Positions 1 through 9,627 of a stretch of 12,408 nucleotides of DNA are shown in pieces; positions within the stretch are counted from its first letter, which is position 1, and each line of letters opens with the position of its first letter. The stretch spans positions 1 through 12,408 of the forward strand of contig NZ_DFUE01000004.1 of the NCBI RefSeq assembly GCF_002379585.1. Reading direction: 5' to 3'. The notes beneath the pieces were generated by a model. The model was given only the letters and a program-made list of their open reading frames with translations, was not told the origin of the DNA and did no database searches. Source of the stretch: Pseudomonas sp. UBA4194 (lineage in GTDB: Bacteria; Pseudomonadota; Gammaproteobacteria; Pseudomonadales; Pseudomonadaceae). The position numbers and the translations under genes were made by a program.

Positions 1-1
1 C

Positions 2-220
2 GACCACTGGCATTTCAAGCAGAGCACGCTGCTCGCGAGCGAGCCAGCCATGGGCGCGGCCTATGACGAGTCGCCGCTGTTCAGCGAGAGGGAGTCGAAT
101 GAAAGACGGTGGCGGGGGGCATTGCTGTTCTCGATGAGAACACCGTGGTTGTTCAGCATCTTGTGGGTGTTGCTGGGTGTGTTTGCGGTGTATGCGCAGT
201 TTGTGAATCCGGGGGAGTAG
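2..220 (+). CDS. 3' end of an unrecognised gene with a C-terminal membrane helix
   Basis: An open frame runs in from the window edge and ends at TAG (218-220), giving the last 72 residues of a protein whose start lies outside. The visible part has a hydrophilic stretch rich in Glu, Ser and Arg (about residues 1-38). A hydrophobic segment of roughly 20 residues follows (about 47-67, rich in Leu, Phe, Val and Trp), and the protein then ends in a few polar residues. This looks like a single C-terminal transmembrane helix with an Arg-rich flank (ERRWR) on its N-terminal side, which by the positive-inside rule suggests the preceding region is cytoplasmic. I do not recognise the family. The gene converges on the transporter gene at 327-1715, with a hairpin and a REP between the two stops. 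Confidence 0.6.
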   Translation, partial: DHWHFKQSTLLASEPAMGAAYDESPLFSERESNERRWRGALLFSMRTPWLFSILWVLLGVFAVYAQFVNPGE

Positions 221-251
221 GGCTTCTAGGGCTCTGCGCGGATTGAAATGA

Positions 252-284
252 ACAGGGGGTCATGCTTTGCACATGACCCCCTGT
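252..284. terminator. 13-bp perfect hairpin between convergent genes
   Basis: Positions 252-264 and 272-284 are exact reverse complements (arm ACAGGGGGTCATG) around a 7-nt loop. The hairpin starts 31 nt after the stop of the left-hand gene and lies 42 nt past the stop of the transporter gene, so it could end transcripts from both sides. Neither side has a strong T-tract, so intrinsic termination is not certain. It may instead protect 3' ends or act with Rho. Confidence 0.6.
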
Positions 285-311
285 GGAAGCGGGTTCTACC
301 CGCAACGGCGC
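280..311 (+). repeat. Pseudomonas REP-type palindrome, copy 1
   Basis: The core is GCGGG (289-293), loop ttcta, CCCGC (299-303), preceded by CTGTGGAA. The same unit, with few differences, occurs at 2079-2112 in the same orientation. Both resemble the extragenic REP sequences of P. putida and P. fluorescens (GTGGGAGCGGG...CCCGC type). The 5' end of this copy is also the right arm of the hairpin at 252-284, so the two structures share bases. Confidence 0.75.
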
Positions 312-326
312 ACTAGCAGACGATCA

Positions 327-1715
327 TCAGTGTGCCGAGCTCACCGCCTGCTGACGGTTGCGCTCATATTCCTGCTTGTCCACCGACTTGGCGTCCGGCT
401 TGCCCAGGTCGCTCATCGGGATACGGAACGTCTCCTTGGCGCAGAACGCTGCCAGGGCGGCGATACAGCACACCCCCAGGGCCAGCGAGCCAACCACCAT
501 CGGAATGTTGGTCGAGCCAGGAGGCGCCATGGCGGCGAACAGGGCCGGCAGCAGGGCGGTGATCAGGGTGCCCACGTTCTGCGAGATGGCCATGGCCGAG
601 ACGCGATAGCGGGTCTGGAACAGCTCCGGGTAGAAGCTTGGGAATACCGCGTTGTAACCCTGGTAGAACACACCCCACATCAGGATCGACATACCGAAGG
701 CCAATGGCACGCTGTGGATGCTGATGGCGTACAGGTAGAAGAACGAGAGGATACCCGAGCTCAGTGCGCCACCGATGATCAGCGGCCGACGGCCGAACTT
801 GTCCGACAGGTTGCCCACGAATGGAATCACGCACACTGCGACGATGTTACCGACCACCGGAATCCACAGGTACACGCTCTTGGCGAAGCCTACACCGTAG
901 GCTGGCTGCACCGCGTAAGCCGCACCGAAGATAGTGGCCACTACCGGGATGACGTTCATCAGCGCCATGCACATCACCAGGCCCATGTTCTTCCAGCTGT
1001 GCTTGAACGCTTCGAGTACCGGAGACTTGGGAATGGCCGCCTTGGCTTCTTCGGTTTCGAAGGCTGGCGTTTCGTTGACTTCGCGACGAATGATGTAGCC
1101 GGCGATCAGCACCACGGCGCTGAGCAGGAACGGAATCCGCCAGCCCCACGAGTTGAACGCCTCATCCGGCATGAAATAAGCCAGCGGCAGGAAGATCGCC
1201 GCGGCGAAGATCTGTCCAGCCTGCACACCCTGCAAGGTAAAGCTGGCGTAGTAGCCTCTTCGGCCGAACGGCGCGTGCTCGAGAATCATCGAACTGGCCC
1301 CGGAAATCTCGCCGGCAACGGCGAAGCCCTGGATCAGGCGCAGCACCACCAGCATCGCAGGAGCCCACAAGCCTACCTGGTTGTAGGTCGGCAGCAGGCC
1401 GACCGCCATGGTGGCAATACCCATCAGGAACATGCACAGCAGCAGTACATTCTTGCGTCCGCGGGTATCACCCCAGTGGCCGAGGAAAAACGCACCGATG
1501 GGACGCGCCACGTAGCCCACACCGTAGGTTGCCAACGAGGCGACGATGGCGACCTTGGGGTCGGTATTGGGGAAAAATATCTGCGGGAAGATTAATGCCG
1601 CTGCTTGGGCATAGATGAAGAAGTCGTAATACTCCAATGCCGAGCCGACCCAACCGCTGGCGGTGGCTTTCTTGGTTTGCTGCGAGCCGTGCGACTCTGA
1701 TTGAGCATGAGCCAT
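327..1715 (-). CDS. MFS transporter, metabolite:H+ symporter (MHS) type
   Basis: Predicted 462-residue inner-membrane carrier with about 12 hydrophobic helices and hydrophilic ends. Family marks seen are: EYYDFFIY in the first helix (residues 28-35), the loop 2-3 signature GHWGDTRGRK (79-88), RLIQGFAVAGE (126-136), SWGWRIPF (189-196), and the repeated signature GNLSDKFGRR after the sixth helix (301-310). This pattern and length fit the MHS group (shikimate, alpha-ketoglutarate, citrate and proline/betaine carriers), which import organic acids or similar solutes by proton symport. The substrate cannot be read from sequence. The ATG at 1715 is preceded by GGAG at a 7-nt spacing. The gene stands alone: 477 nt separate it from the MocR gene upstream on the same strand. 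A promoter and an operator-like palindrome lie about 100 nt upstream. Confidence 0.9.
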   Translation of the reverse strand: MAHAQSESHGSQQTKKATASGWVGSALEYYDFFIYAQAAALIFPQIFFPNTDPKVAIVASLATYGVGYVARPIGAFFLGHWGDTRGRKNVLLLCMFLMGIATMAVGLLPTYNQVGLWAPAMLVVLRLIQGFAVAGEISGASSMILEHAPFGRRGYYASFTLQGVQAGQIFAAAIFLPLAYFMPDEAFNSWGWRIPFLLSAVVLIAGYIIRREVNETPAFETEEAKAAIPKSPVLEAFKHSWKNMGLVMCMALMNVIPVVATIFGAAYAVQPAYGVGFAKSVYLWIPVVGNIVAVCVIPFVGNLSDKFGRRPLIIGGALSSGILSFFYLYAISIHSVPLAFGMSILMWGVFYQGYNAVFPSFYPELFQTRYRVSAMAISQNVGTLITALLPALFAAMAPPGSTNIPMVVGSLALGVCCIAALAAFCAKETFRIPMSDLGKPDAKSVDKQEYERNRQQAVSSAH

Positions 1716-1813
1716 GCTGTGTCTCCGTTGTTTTTATTATGAAGCTTGTGCCGTTGGTTTCGTCTTCACACGTTAGCAGTAGAACGAGGTTCATGCGCTG
1801 CGGTGTAAGGCAA

Positions 1814-1830
1814 AACTAACTGGGTAGTTA
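1814..1830 (-). promoter_or_regulatory. operator-like palindrome upstream of the MFS gene
   Basis: Two overlapping ways to read dyad symmetry exist here: AACTA-(6)-TAGTT (1814-1829) and TAACT-(4)-AGTTA (1817-1830). On the minus strand the site lies directly after the putative -10 box and so would cover the transcription start, a typical repressor position. The arms are short. No regulator is named from the motif. Confidence 0.35.
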
Positions 1831-1831
1831 A

Positions 1832-1861
1832 TGTTTATCAGGGGGCTTGGAGAGGTGTCAA
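1832..1861 (-). promoter_or_regulatory. putative sigma-70 promoter of the MFS gene
   Basis: Read on the minus strand, a perfect TTGACA (-35, 1861-1856) is followed after 18 nt by TAAACA (-10, 1837-1832). The -35 is exact and the -10 is weak (3 of 6). Transcription would begin near 1825 and give a leader of about 110 nt before the ATG at 1715. Confidence 0.4.
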
Positions 1862-2078
1862 TATGGAGAAAATGGACGGGTATCCAAGCCGTCTGATCGT
1901 GATGGCCGCGAGTATGCCTCAACAGCGCGCGCATGACAGCCCAAAGCACCGTTGTAGAGCGGTTTTATCTGATATCAGGGGGTATGTTCGAGTGCCGAAA
2001 CAATGCCAAGCATGCTTGCTATTCCGACCGGTGATCGCACACATTCCGCCTTCCACGAATTTGAATTTACGCAGACCC
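1862..2078. other. intergenic stretch with no supported gene
   Basis: This is part of the 477-nt gap between the transporter and the regulator gene. An 83-codon frame on the plus strand runs through it but ends inside the REP and shows no recognisable motif. A 71-codon frame on the minus strand starts in the REP. I see no RNA gene or terminator here. Confidence 0.4.
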
Positions 2079-2112
2079 ACTGTGGGAGCGGGTTCTACCC
2101 GCGATGGCGCCT
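2079..2112 (+). repeat. Pseudomonas REP-type palindrome, copy 2
   Basis: Core GCGGG (2088-2092), loop ttcta, CCCGC (2098-2102), preceded by CTGTGGGA and followed by GATGGCGCC. It is closer to the usual Pseudomonas REP head (GTGGGAGCGGG) than copy 1. It lies about 80 nt beyond the stop of the MocR gene, a common REP position at the 3' end of a transcript. Confidence 0.8.
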
Positions 2113-2192
2113 GATGATCCTCTTCAGGTCTCACGGCTGCGCTGTCGGTGTCCGCTCATCGCAGTAGATTCCGCTTCCACCGGGCCGAACGA

Positions 2193-3608
2193 TCAAAGAA
2201 GAGAGTGGATAAGCCTTCCGAGGGTCTGCATTGCGCCGAGCTGCGGCTTGTCCATGGGGGCACCGTAATTCAGGCGTACGCAATGCCGAAAACCGCCGCT
2301 GGCGGAGAAGATCGGGCCGGGCGCGATGCTGATGCCCTGGGCCAGCGCCAGTCTGAACAGTTGCAGGGAGTCGACCTGTTCCGGCAGCTCCAGCCACAGG
2401 AAATACCCTCCGCTGGGTCGGCTGACCCGAGTCTCCTTGGGAAAGTACTTGCCGATGGCCGCCATCATCGCCCGCTGTTGTTCTTCCAGCGCATAGCGCA
2501 GCTTGTGCAGATGGCGGTCGTAGCCGCCGTGCTGCAGATAGTCGGCGATCGCCGCCTGGGCGGGAACCGAGGCGCAGATGGAGGTCATGATTTTCAGGCG
2601 TTCCACCTGTTGCGCGAAGCGCCCCGCGGCTACCCAGCCAATTCGGTACCCCGGAGCCAGACTTTTGGCGAACGAACCGCAGTGCAGCACCAGCCCGTCG
2701 GTGTCGTAGGCCTTGGCCGGTTTCGGCGCGTGCTGGCCGTAGTAGAGTTCGGCGTACACATCATCTTCGATCAGCGGGACCTGATGCTCGCGCAGCAGCT
2801 CGACCAGCTGGCGCTTGCGCGCTTCGGGCATGCTCGCACCAATCGGGTTCTGGAAGCTGGTCATGCACCAGCAGGCTTTGATCGGCAGGCTGTTCAGGGC
2901 GGTGGCCAAGGCCTCGACGTCCAGGCCGTCCCGCGCATGGGTGGGGATCTCAACAGCCTTGAGCTTGAGCCGCTCCAGCACCTGCAGGCAGGCATAGAAA
3001 GCCGGTGCCTCGATGGCCACCAGGTCTCCCGGCTCGGTCACCGCCTGCAGGCACAGATTCAGGGCCTCCAGTGCGCCGTTGGTGATCAGCAACTCCTCCA
3101 TGGGCAACATCACCCCGCCGACGGTGTAGCGCAATGCTATTTGCCGGCGAAGTTGCGGGTTGCCAGGGGACAGGTCGGTGACGGTTTCCCGAGGATGCAT
3201 GCTGCGGCTGGTGCTGGCCAGCGAGCGCGCCAGGCGGGGCAGGGGGAACAGATTGGGGCTGGGAAAGGCAGAGCCCAGAGCGATGGTGTTGGGATCTTTG
3301 ATCGAACCGAGGATGGAGAACACCAACTCGCTGACGTCCACGTCCGTTGACTGAGGCTGCGGCGCCGGCTTGACCGCAGGCTCCTCGATGGTGCGCGTGG
3401 CCAGTGCATTGACGAAATACCCGGATCGCGGCCGGGCACGAATCAGCCCGCGGCGTTCCAGCAGGTAGTAGGCCTGGAAGACCGTGGAAGGGCTGACCCC
3501 GTGAGTCTGGCTGGCAAACCGAACCGACGGCACCCGCTCATCCGGGCCCAGGACGCCGGTACGGATCAGTTCGGCGATATGGTCGGCGAATTTTTCGTAG
3601 CGCTTCAT
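2193..3608 (-). CDS. MocR-type transcriptional regulator (GntR helix-turn-helix fused to PLP-dependent aminotransferase-like domain)
   Basis: 471 residues, normal for the MocR/PdxR subfamily. Residues 1-70 form a GntR winged helix: RYEKFADHIAELI, then RVPSVR (25-30), SPSTVFQAYYLLERRGL (39-55) and RSGYFV (61-66). After a Pro-rich linker (about 75-90) comes a fold-type I aminotransferase domain. Its visible PLP-site residues are QNP (N254), DDVYAE (D283, Y285), the Schiff-base Lys in GSFAKS (K315), the phosphate-contact Arg in YRIGW (R322) and the C-terminal carboxylate-binding Arg (R445). All key residues are present, so it should bind PLP. Such proteins sense PLP or amino-compound adducts and control transcription. 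The effector and targets are not readable here. The nearest transporter gene (327-1715) is a possible target but lies 477 nt away. The start follows a weak ribosome site; the N-terminal alignment to the family supports ATG at 3608. Confidence 0.9.
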   Translation of the reverse strand: MKRYEKFADHIAELIRTGVLGPDERVPSVRFASQTHGVSPSTVFQAYYLLERRGLIRARPRSGYFVNALATRTIEEPAVKPAPQPQSTDVDVSELVFSILGSIKDPNTIALGSAFPSPNLFPLPRLARSLASTSRSMHPRETVTDLSPGNPQLRRQIALRYTVGGVMLPMEELLITNGALEALNLCLQAVTEPGDLVAIEAPAFYACLQVLERLKLKAVEIPTHARDGLDVEALATALNSLPIKACWCMTSFQNPIGASMPEARKRQLVELLREHQVPLIEDDVYAELYYGQHAPKPAKAYDTDGLVLHCGSFAKSLAPGYRIGWVAAGRFAQQVERLKIMTSICASVPAQAAIADYLQHGGYDRHLHKLRYALEEQQRAMMAAIGKYFPKETRVSRPSGGYFLWLELPEQVDSLQLFRLALAQGISIAPGPIFSASGGFRHCVRLNYGAPMDKPQLGAMQTLGRLIHSLL

Positions 3609-3615
3609 GGGTGGC

Positions 3616-3649
3616 CTGGCAGTAGGGATCGGTGGGGGTACTATGCCAG
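3616..3649 (-). promoter_or_regulatory. inverted repeat upstream of the MocR gene, possible autoregulatory operator
   Basis: CTGGCAGTA (3616-3624) and TACTATGCCAG (3639-3649) are inverted copies apart from a 2-nt insertion in the second. They lie 8-41 nt upstream of the start codon. On the minus strand the distal half-site contains GCATAGTA, which could serve as a weak -10. MocR regulators often bind sites overlapping their own promoter, so autoregulation is plausible but unproven. Confidence 0.35.
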
Positions 3650-3714
3650 TTGGGCTGTGCTGGAAACAGATGCAGATGGGGGAAGGAGGAGCGGTACAGA
3701 TGGGCGGGATTTGT

Positions 3715-3846
3715 GGTGGATGGTCCCCTCACCCCAGCCCTCTCCCTGAGGGAGAGGGAGCTAGAAGCGGATCGGTGCCAGCCGCTACAACACTGTACGG
3801 CCCCCTCTCCCTCAGGGAGAGGGCTGGGGTGAGGGGACCATTCACC
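3715..3846. repeat. inverted doublet of a palindromic repeat (REPIN-like)
   Basis: The left unit (3715-3758) and right unit (3803-3846) are reverse complements over 44 nt with one mismatch, at 3719/3842. The inner 38 nt (3721-3758 with 3803-3840) match exactly. The spacer is 44 nt. Each unit also contains its own palindrome, CCCTCTCCC-TGA-GGGAGAGGG, and a CCTCACCCCAG head. The pair lies between two minus-strand genes, so any read-through RNA would fold into a very long stem that could terminate or attenuate transcription into the MocR gene. A third copy lies at 12317-12364. The design (two inverted REP-like units, extragenic, palindromic) is REPIN-like, though the sequence differs from the GCGGG REP of this window. 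Confidence 0.85.
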
Positions 3847-3866
3847 GCTAACCTCAAGCCCTACCT

Positions 3867-4034
3867 CTAAACCCTCACCGGAGGTTCTTCACTCGGCGGG
3901 TCACCCAGCGGAGTCGGGGGTACGGTCGTAGGGTCGACCGGGACGCCGTCGGGGTCCTGTTCGGGGTTGGGTGGGGGCAGATTGGGTTCGTCGATGTTCG
4001 GGTCCGGTGTTTCGGCGGGCATGGGAAGGTTCAT
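3867..4034 (-). CDS. small acidic proline-rich protein of unknown function
   Basis: A 55-residue frame opens at ATG (4034-4032) and ends at TAG (3869-3867). Upstream, GGAG sits 7 nt before the ATG, a good ribosome site. The product has 19 prolines, 11 Asp/Glu and a single basic residue (R54), including PPP at 20-22 and several D/E-P pairs. It has no signal peptide or hydrophobic segment, so it should be soluble and disordered. Third codon positions are mostly G/C, as in the neighbouring genes, which supports real coding. An in-frame ATG four codons downstream has no better ribosome site. It is transcribed away from glgE, with 216 nt between the two starts. Its function is unknown to me. The PPP run could make translation depend on EF-P. 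Confidence 0.65.
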   Translation of the reverse strand: MNLPMPAETPDPNIDEPNLPPPNPEQDPDGVPVDPTTVPPTPLGDPPSEEPPVRV

Positions 4035-4139
4035 CGCTCAGCTCCACGGTAATGAATCGGTATACGCCCTCAGTCGACCGCGGGGCGGGCGATCCATTCA
4101 GTCTTTGCAAATGAGCCCGATCATCGGCCAGATACAGAT

Positions 4140-4167
4140 GAACTTTTCCCCCTCACACCCCCTCCGA
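4140..4167 (+). promoter_or_regulatory. putative AlgU (sigma-22/RpoE-like) promoter of the glgE operon
   Basis: GAACTT (4140-4145) is an exact match to the AlgU -35 box. TCCGA (4163-4167) after 17 nt matches the -10 consensus (TCTGA, with TCCAA at algD) at 4 of 5 positions. Transcription would start near 4173 and leave a leader of about 80 nt. AlgU is the extracytoplasmic stress factor that drives alginate and osmotic stress genes in Pseudomonas, which fits an operon of trehalose metabolism. The rest of 4035-4250 shows no gene. Confidence 0.55.
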
Positions 4168-4219
4168 ACCTAAGCAGCGAAAATTTCGAATTTCCCTCAC
4201 CGCTTGCACAAGCACAACC

Positions 4220-4241
4220 ACGTCCAGGGGACGTAAAGGAG
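4220..4241 (+). promoter_or_regulatory. leader hairpin next to the glgE ribosome binding site
   Basis: ACGTCC (4220-4225) and GGACGT (4229-4234) form a 6-bp inverted repeat around AGG. The strong ribosome site AAGGAG (4236-4241) follows directly, 9 nt before the ATG at 4251. Two GGA motifs lie close together, at 4229-4231 at the base of the loop and at 4238-4240 in the ribosome site. This is the kind of layout bound by RsmA/CsrA proteins, though the first motif has one more G than the CANGGA consensus. The hairpin is clear; regulation is inferred. Confidence 0.35.
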
Positions 4242-4250
4242 CGATGCTCG

Positions 4251-6278
4251 ATGACGGCTGATCAACCTTTCCAAACCGGCACGACCGCCACAGACGAACA
4301 GGATCGCGAGCATGTGCTCAGCCTGTCCCAGGCATTGTTGTTGCCGCGGATCGTGATCGAGGATACGCAGCCAACCATCGAGGGTGGCTTGTTCGCAGCC
4401 AAGGCCGTCGTCGGCCAGCCGGTGACGGTGACCAGCAAGGTGTACGCCGACGGTCACGATAAACTGGCCGTGGTGTTGCGCTGGCACGAACTGGGCTCCG
4501 ACACCTGGCATAGCTCGGCCATGCAGGACCTGGGCAATGACAGCTGGGAAGGTGAGCTGACCATCGATCAGGTCGGTCGCCACGCCTATACCGTCGAGGC
4601 CTGGATCGATCAGTTTGCGAGCTACCGTTACGAACTCGAGAAGAAGTACGCCGCCGGTGTGCCCATCGATCTGGAGCTGGAGGAAGGGCGCCTGCATCTG
4701 GAACAGGCCGCCGCCCGCAGCACCGATACCCTGGCACGGCAGCTCAAGCAACTGCACGACGAATTGAAGACGCTGGACCAGGACGCCAAGGTTGCATTGC
4801 TGTTGCAGCGCGACACCCAGGCCCTGATGTCCCTGGCCGACCACCGCGCCTTTCTCAGCACCAGTATCGAATTCGGCTTGGACGTCGAACGAGAACTGGC
4901 CCAATTCGCCAGCTGGTATGAATTGTTTCCCCGCTCGATCACCGACGACAAGGCGCGCCACGGCACCTTCAACGACGTGCACAGCCGTCTGCCGATGATC
5001 CGCGACATGAACTTCGATGTGCTCTATTTCCCACCGATCCATCCGATCGGGCGTGCACACCGCAAGGGGCCGAACAACTCCCTGACGGCGGGCCCGAATG
5101 ATCCGGGCAGCCCCTACGCCATCGGCAGCGCCGACGGCGGCCACGAGGCGATCCACCCGGAGCTGGGCACCCGCGAAGATTTTCGCCGCCTGGTCGCCGC
5201 CGCTGCCGAGCATGGCCTGGAGATCGCGTTGGACTTTGCCATTCAGTGCTCTCAGGATCACCTGTGGCTCAAGGAGCATCCAGGTTGGTTCAGTTGGCGC
5301 CCGGACGGCACCATCCGCTATGCGGAGAATCCGCCGAAAAAATACCAGGACATCGTCAACGTCGACTTCTATGCAGCCGACGCCGTGCCGAGCCTGTGGC
5401 TGGAACTCAGGGATGTGGTCTGGGGCTGGGTCGAGGAGGGCGTGAAGATTTTTCGCGTCGACAACCCTCACACCAAGCCGCTGCCTTTCTGGCAATGGCT
5501 GATTGCCGATATCCGCAGCAAGGACCCCAGCGTGATGTTCCTCGCCGAGGCCTTCACCAAGCCCGCGATGATGGCGCGGCTGGGCAAGGTCGGGTATTCC
5601 CAGAGCTATACCTATTTCACCTGGCGCAACACCAAGGCTGAGTTGGCGACCTATTTCACCCAACTCAACCAGCCGCCATGGTCGTATTGCTACCGCCCGA
5701 ACTTCTTCGTCAATACGCCGGACATCAACCCGTTTTTCCTGCACGACTCCGGTCGGGCTGGATTCCTCATTCGCGCGGCCCTGGCAACCATGGGCTCGGG
5801 GCTGTGGGGTATGTATTCCGGGTTCGAGCTGTGCGAATCGGCGCCGGTGCCCGGCAAGGAAGAATACCTGGACTCGGAGAAGTACGAGATTCGCCCGCGT
5901 GATTACACGGCGCCGGGGAACATCATTGCCGAGATCGCCCAGCTCAACCGTATTCGTCGCCAGAATCCGGCGCTGCAGACCCATCTGGGCGTCGAGTTCT
6001 TCCAGTGCTACAACGACAACATCCTGTACTTCGGCAAGCGCACGGCTGATCGCAGCAACTACGTGTTGGTGGCGGTGAGTCTGGACCCGCACAACGTGCA
6101 GGAAGCGCATTTCGAGCTGCCGCTGTGGGAACTGGGCCTGGATGACAACGCTGCAACCTATGGTGAAGACCTGATGACCGGCCATCGCTGGACCTGGTAC
6201 GGCAAGAATCAGTTCATGCGTATCGACCCGGGTTACCAGCCATTCGGCATCTGGCGCATACAGAAAGCCCTCCCTTAA
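4251..6278 (+). CDS. glgE: alpha-1,4-glucan:maltose-1-phosphate maltosyltransferase
   Basis: 675 residues, usual length for GlgE. It transfers maltosyl units from alpha-maltose 1-phosphate to the non-reducing end of an alpha-1,4-glucan, releasing phosphate, in the cytoplasm. An N-terminal beta-sandwich domain (about 30-135) and a helical insert (about 145-225) precede a GH13_3 catalytic barrel. Seen in the barrel are: FDVLYFPPIHPIG (255-267), the nucleophile in FRVDNPHTKP (D404), the general acid in LAEAF (E433) and the transition-state Asp in VNTPD (D491). The C-terminal beta domain (about 575-675) ends in FGIWRI. The start is set by AAGGAG at 4236-4241. It is the first gene of the operon; treS/maltokinase begins 25 nt after the stop. 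All catalytic residues are intact. Confidence 0.95.
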   Translation: MTADQPFQTGTTATDEQDREHVLSLSQALLLPRIVIEDTQPTIEGGLFAAKAVVGQPVTVTSKVYADGHDKLAVVLRWHELGSDTWHSSAMQDLGNDSWEGELTIDQVGRHAYTVEAWIDQFASYRYELEKKYAAGVPIDLELEEGRLHLEQAAARSTDTLARQLKQLHDELKTLDQDAKVALLLQRDTQALMSLADHRAFLSTSIEFGLDVERELAQFASWYELFPRSITDDKARHGTFNDVHSRLPMIRDMNFDVLYFPPIHPIGRAHRKGPNNSLTAGPNDPGSPYAIGSADGGHEAIHPELGTREDFRRLVAAAAEHGLEIALDFAIQCSQDHLWLKEHPGWFSWRPDGTIRYAENPPKKYQDIVNVDFYAADAVPSLWLELRDVVWGWVEEGVKIFRVDNPHTKPLPFWQWLIADIRSKDPSVMFLAEAFTKPAMMARLGKVGYSQSYTYFTWRNTKAELATYFTQLNQPPWSYCYRPNFFVNTPDINPFFLHDSGRAGFLIRAALATMGSGLWGMYSGFELCESAPVPGKEEYLDSEKYEIRPRDYTAPGNIIAEIAQLNRIRRQNPALQTHLGVEFFQCYNDNILYFGKRTADRSNYVLVAVSLDPHNVQEAHFELPLWELGLDDNAATYGEDLMTGHRWTWYGKNQFMRIDPGYQPFGIWRIQKALP

Positions 6279-6303
6279 GCACGACGAGAACAGGCAAACA
6301 ACA

Positions 6304-9624
<3,321 letters not shown>

Positions 9625-9627
9625 GCA

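Noticed and set aside
267..1595. 442-codon plus-strand open frame antisense to the transporter gene
   Set aside because: Mirror frame of a high-G+C gene. Its product is rich in His, Arg and Gln with no family motif, while the opposite strand encodes a clear MFS protein.
1863..2114. 83-codon plus-strand frame in the gap between transporter and MocR genes
   Set aside because: Its last residues come from the REP, it has no recognisable motif, and it begins near the transporter promoter. Insufficient support for a gene.
3715..3846. CRISPR array or insertion sequence
   Set aside because: Only two inverted units with one spacer, no direct repeat series, no transposase gene and no visible target-site duplication.
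3501..3870. Plus-strand frames ending in peptides such as PSPQPSP or LRERAGVRG
   Set aside because: These peptides are translations of the palindromic repeat and overlap the MocR gene; no sign of expression.
3901..4110. 69-codon minus-strand frame overlapping the small proline-rich gene
   Set aside because: It lies in another frame of the same strand as the 55-codon gene, which has the better ribosome site and codon use.
4244..4261. Five-codon upstream frame (ATG at 4244) overlapping the glgE start
   Set aside because: Its ATG is only 2 nt after AAGGAG, too close for efficient initiation; treated as chance.
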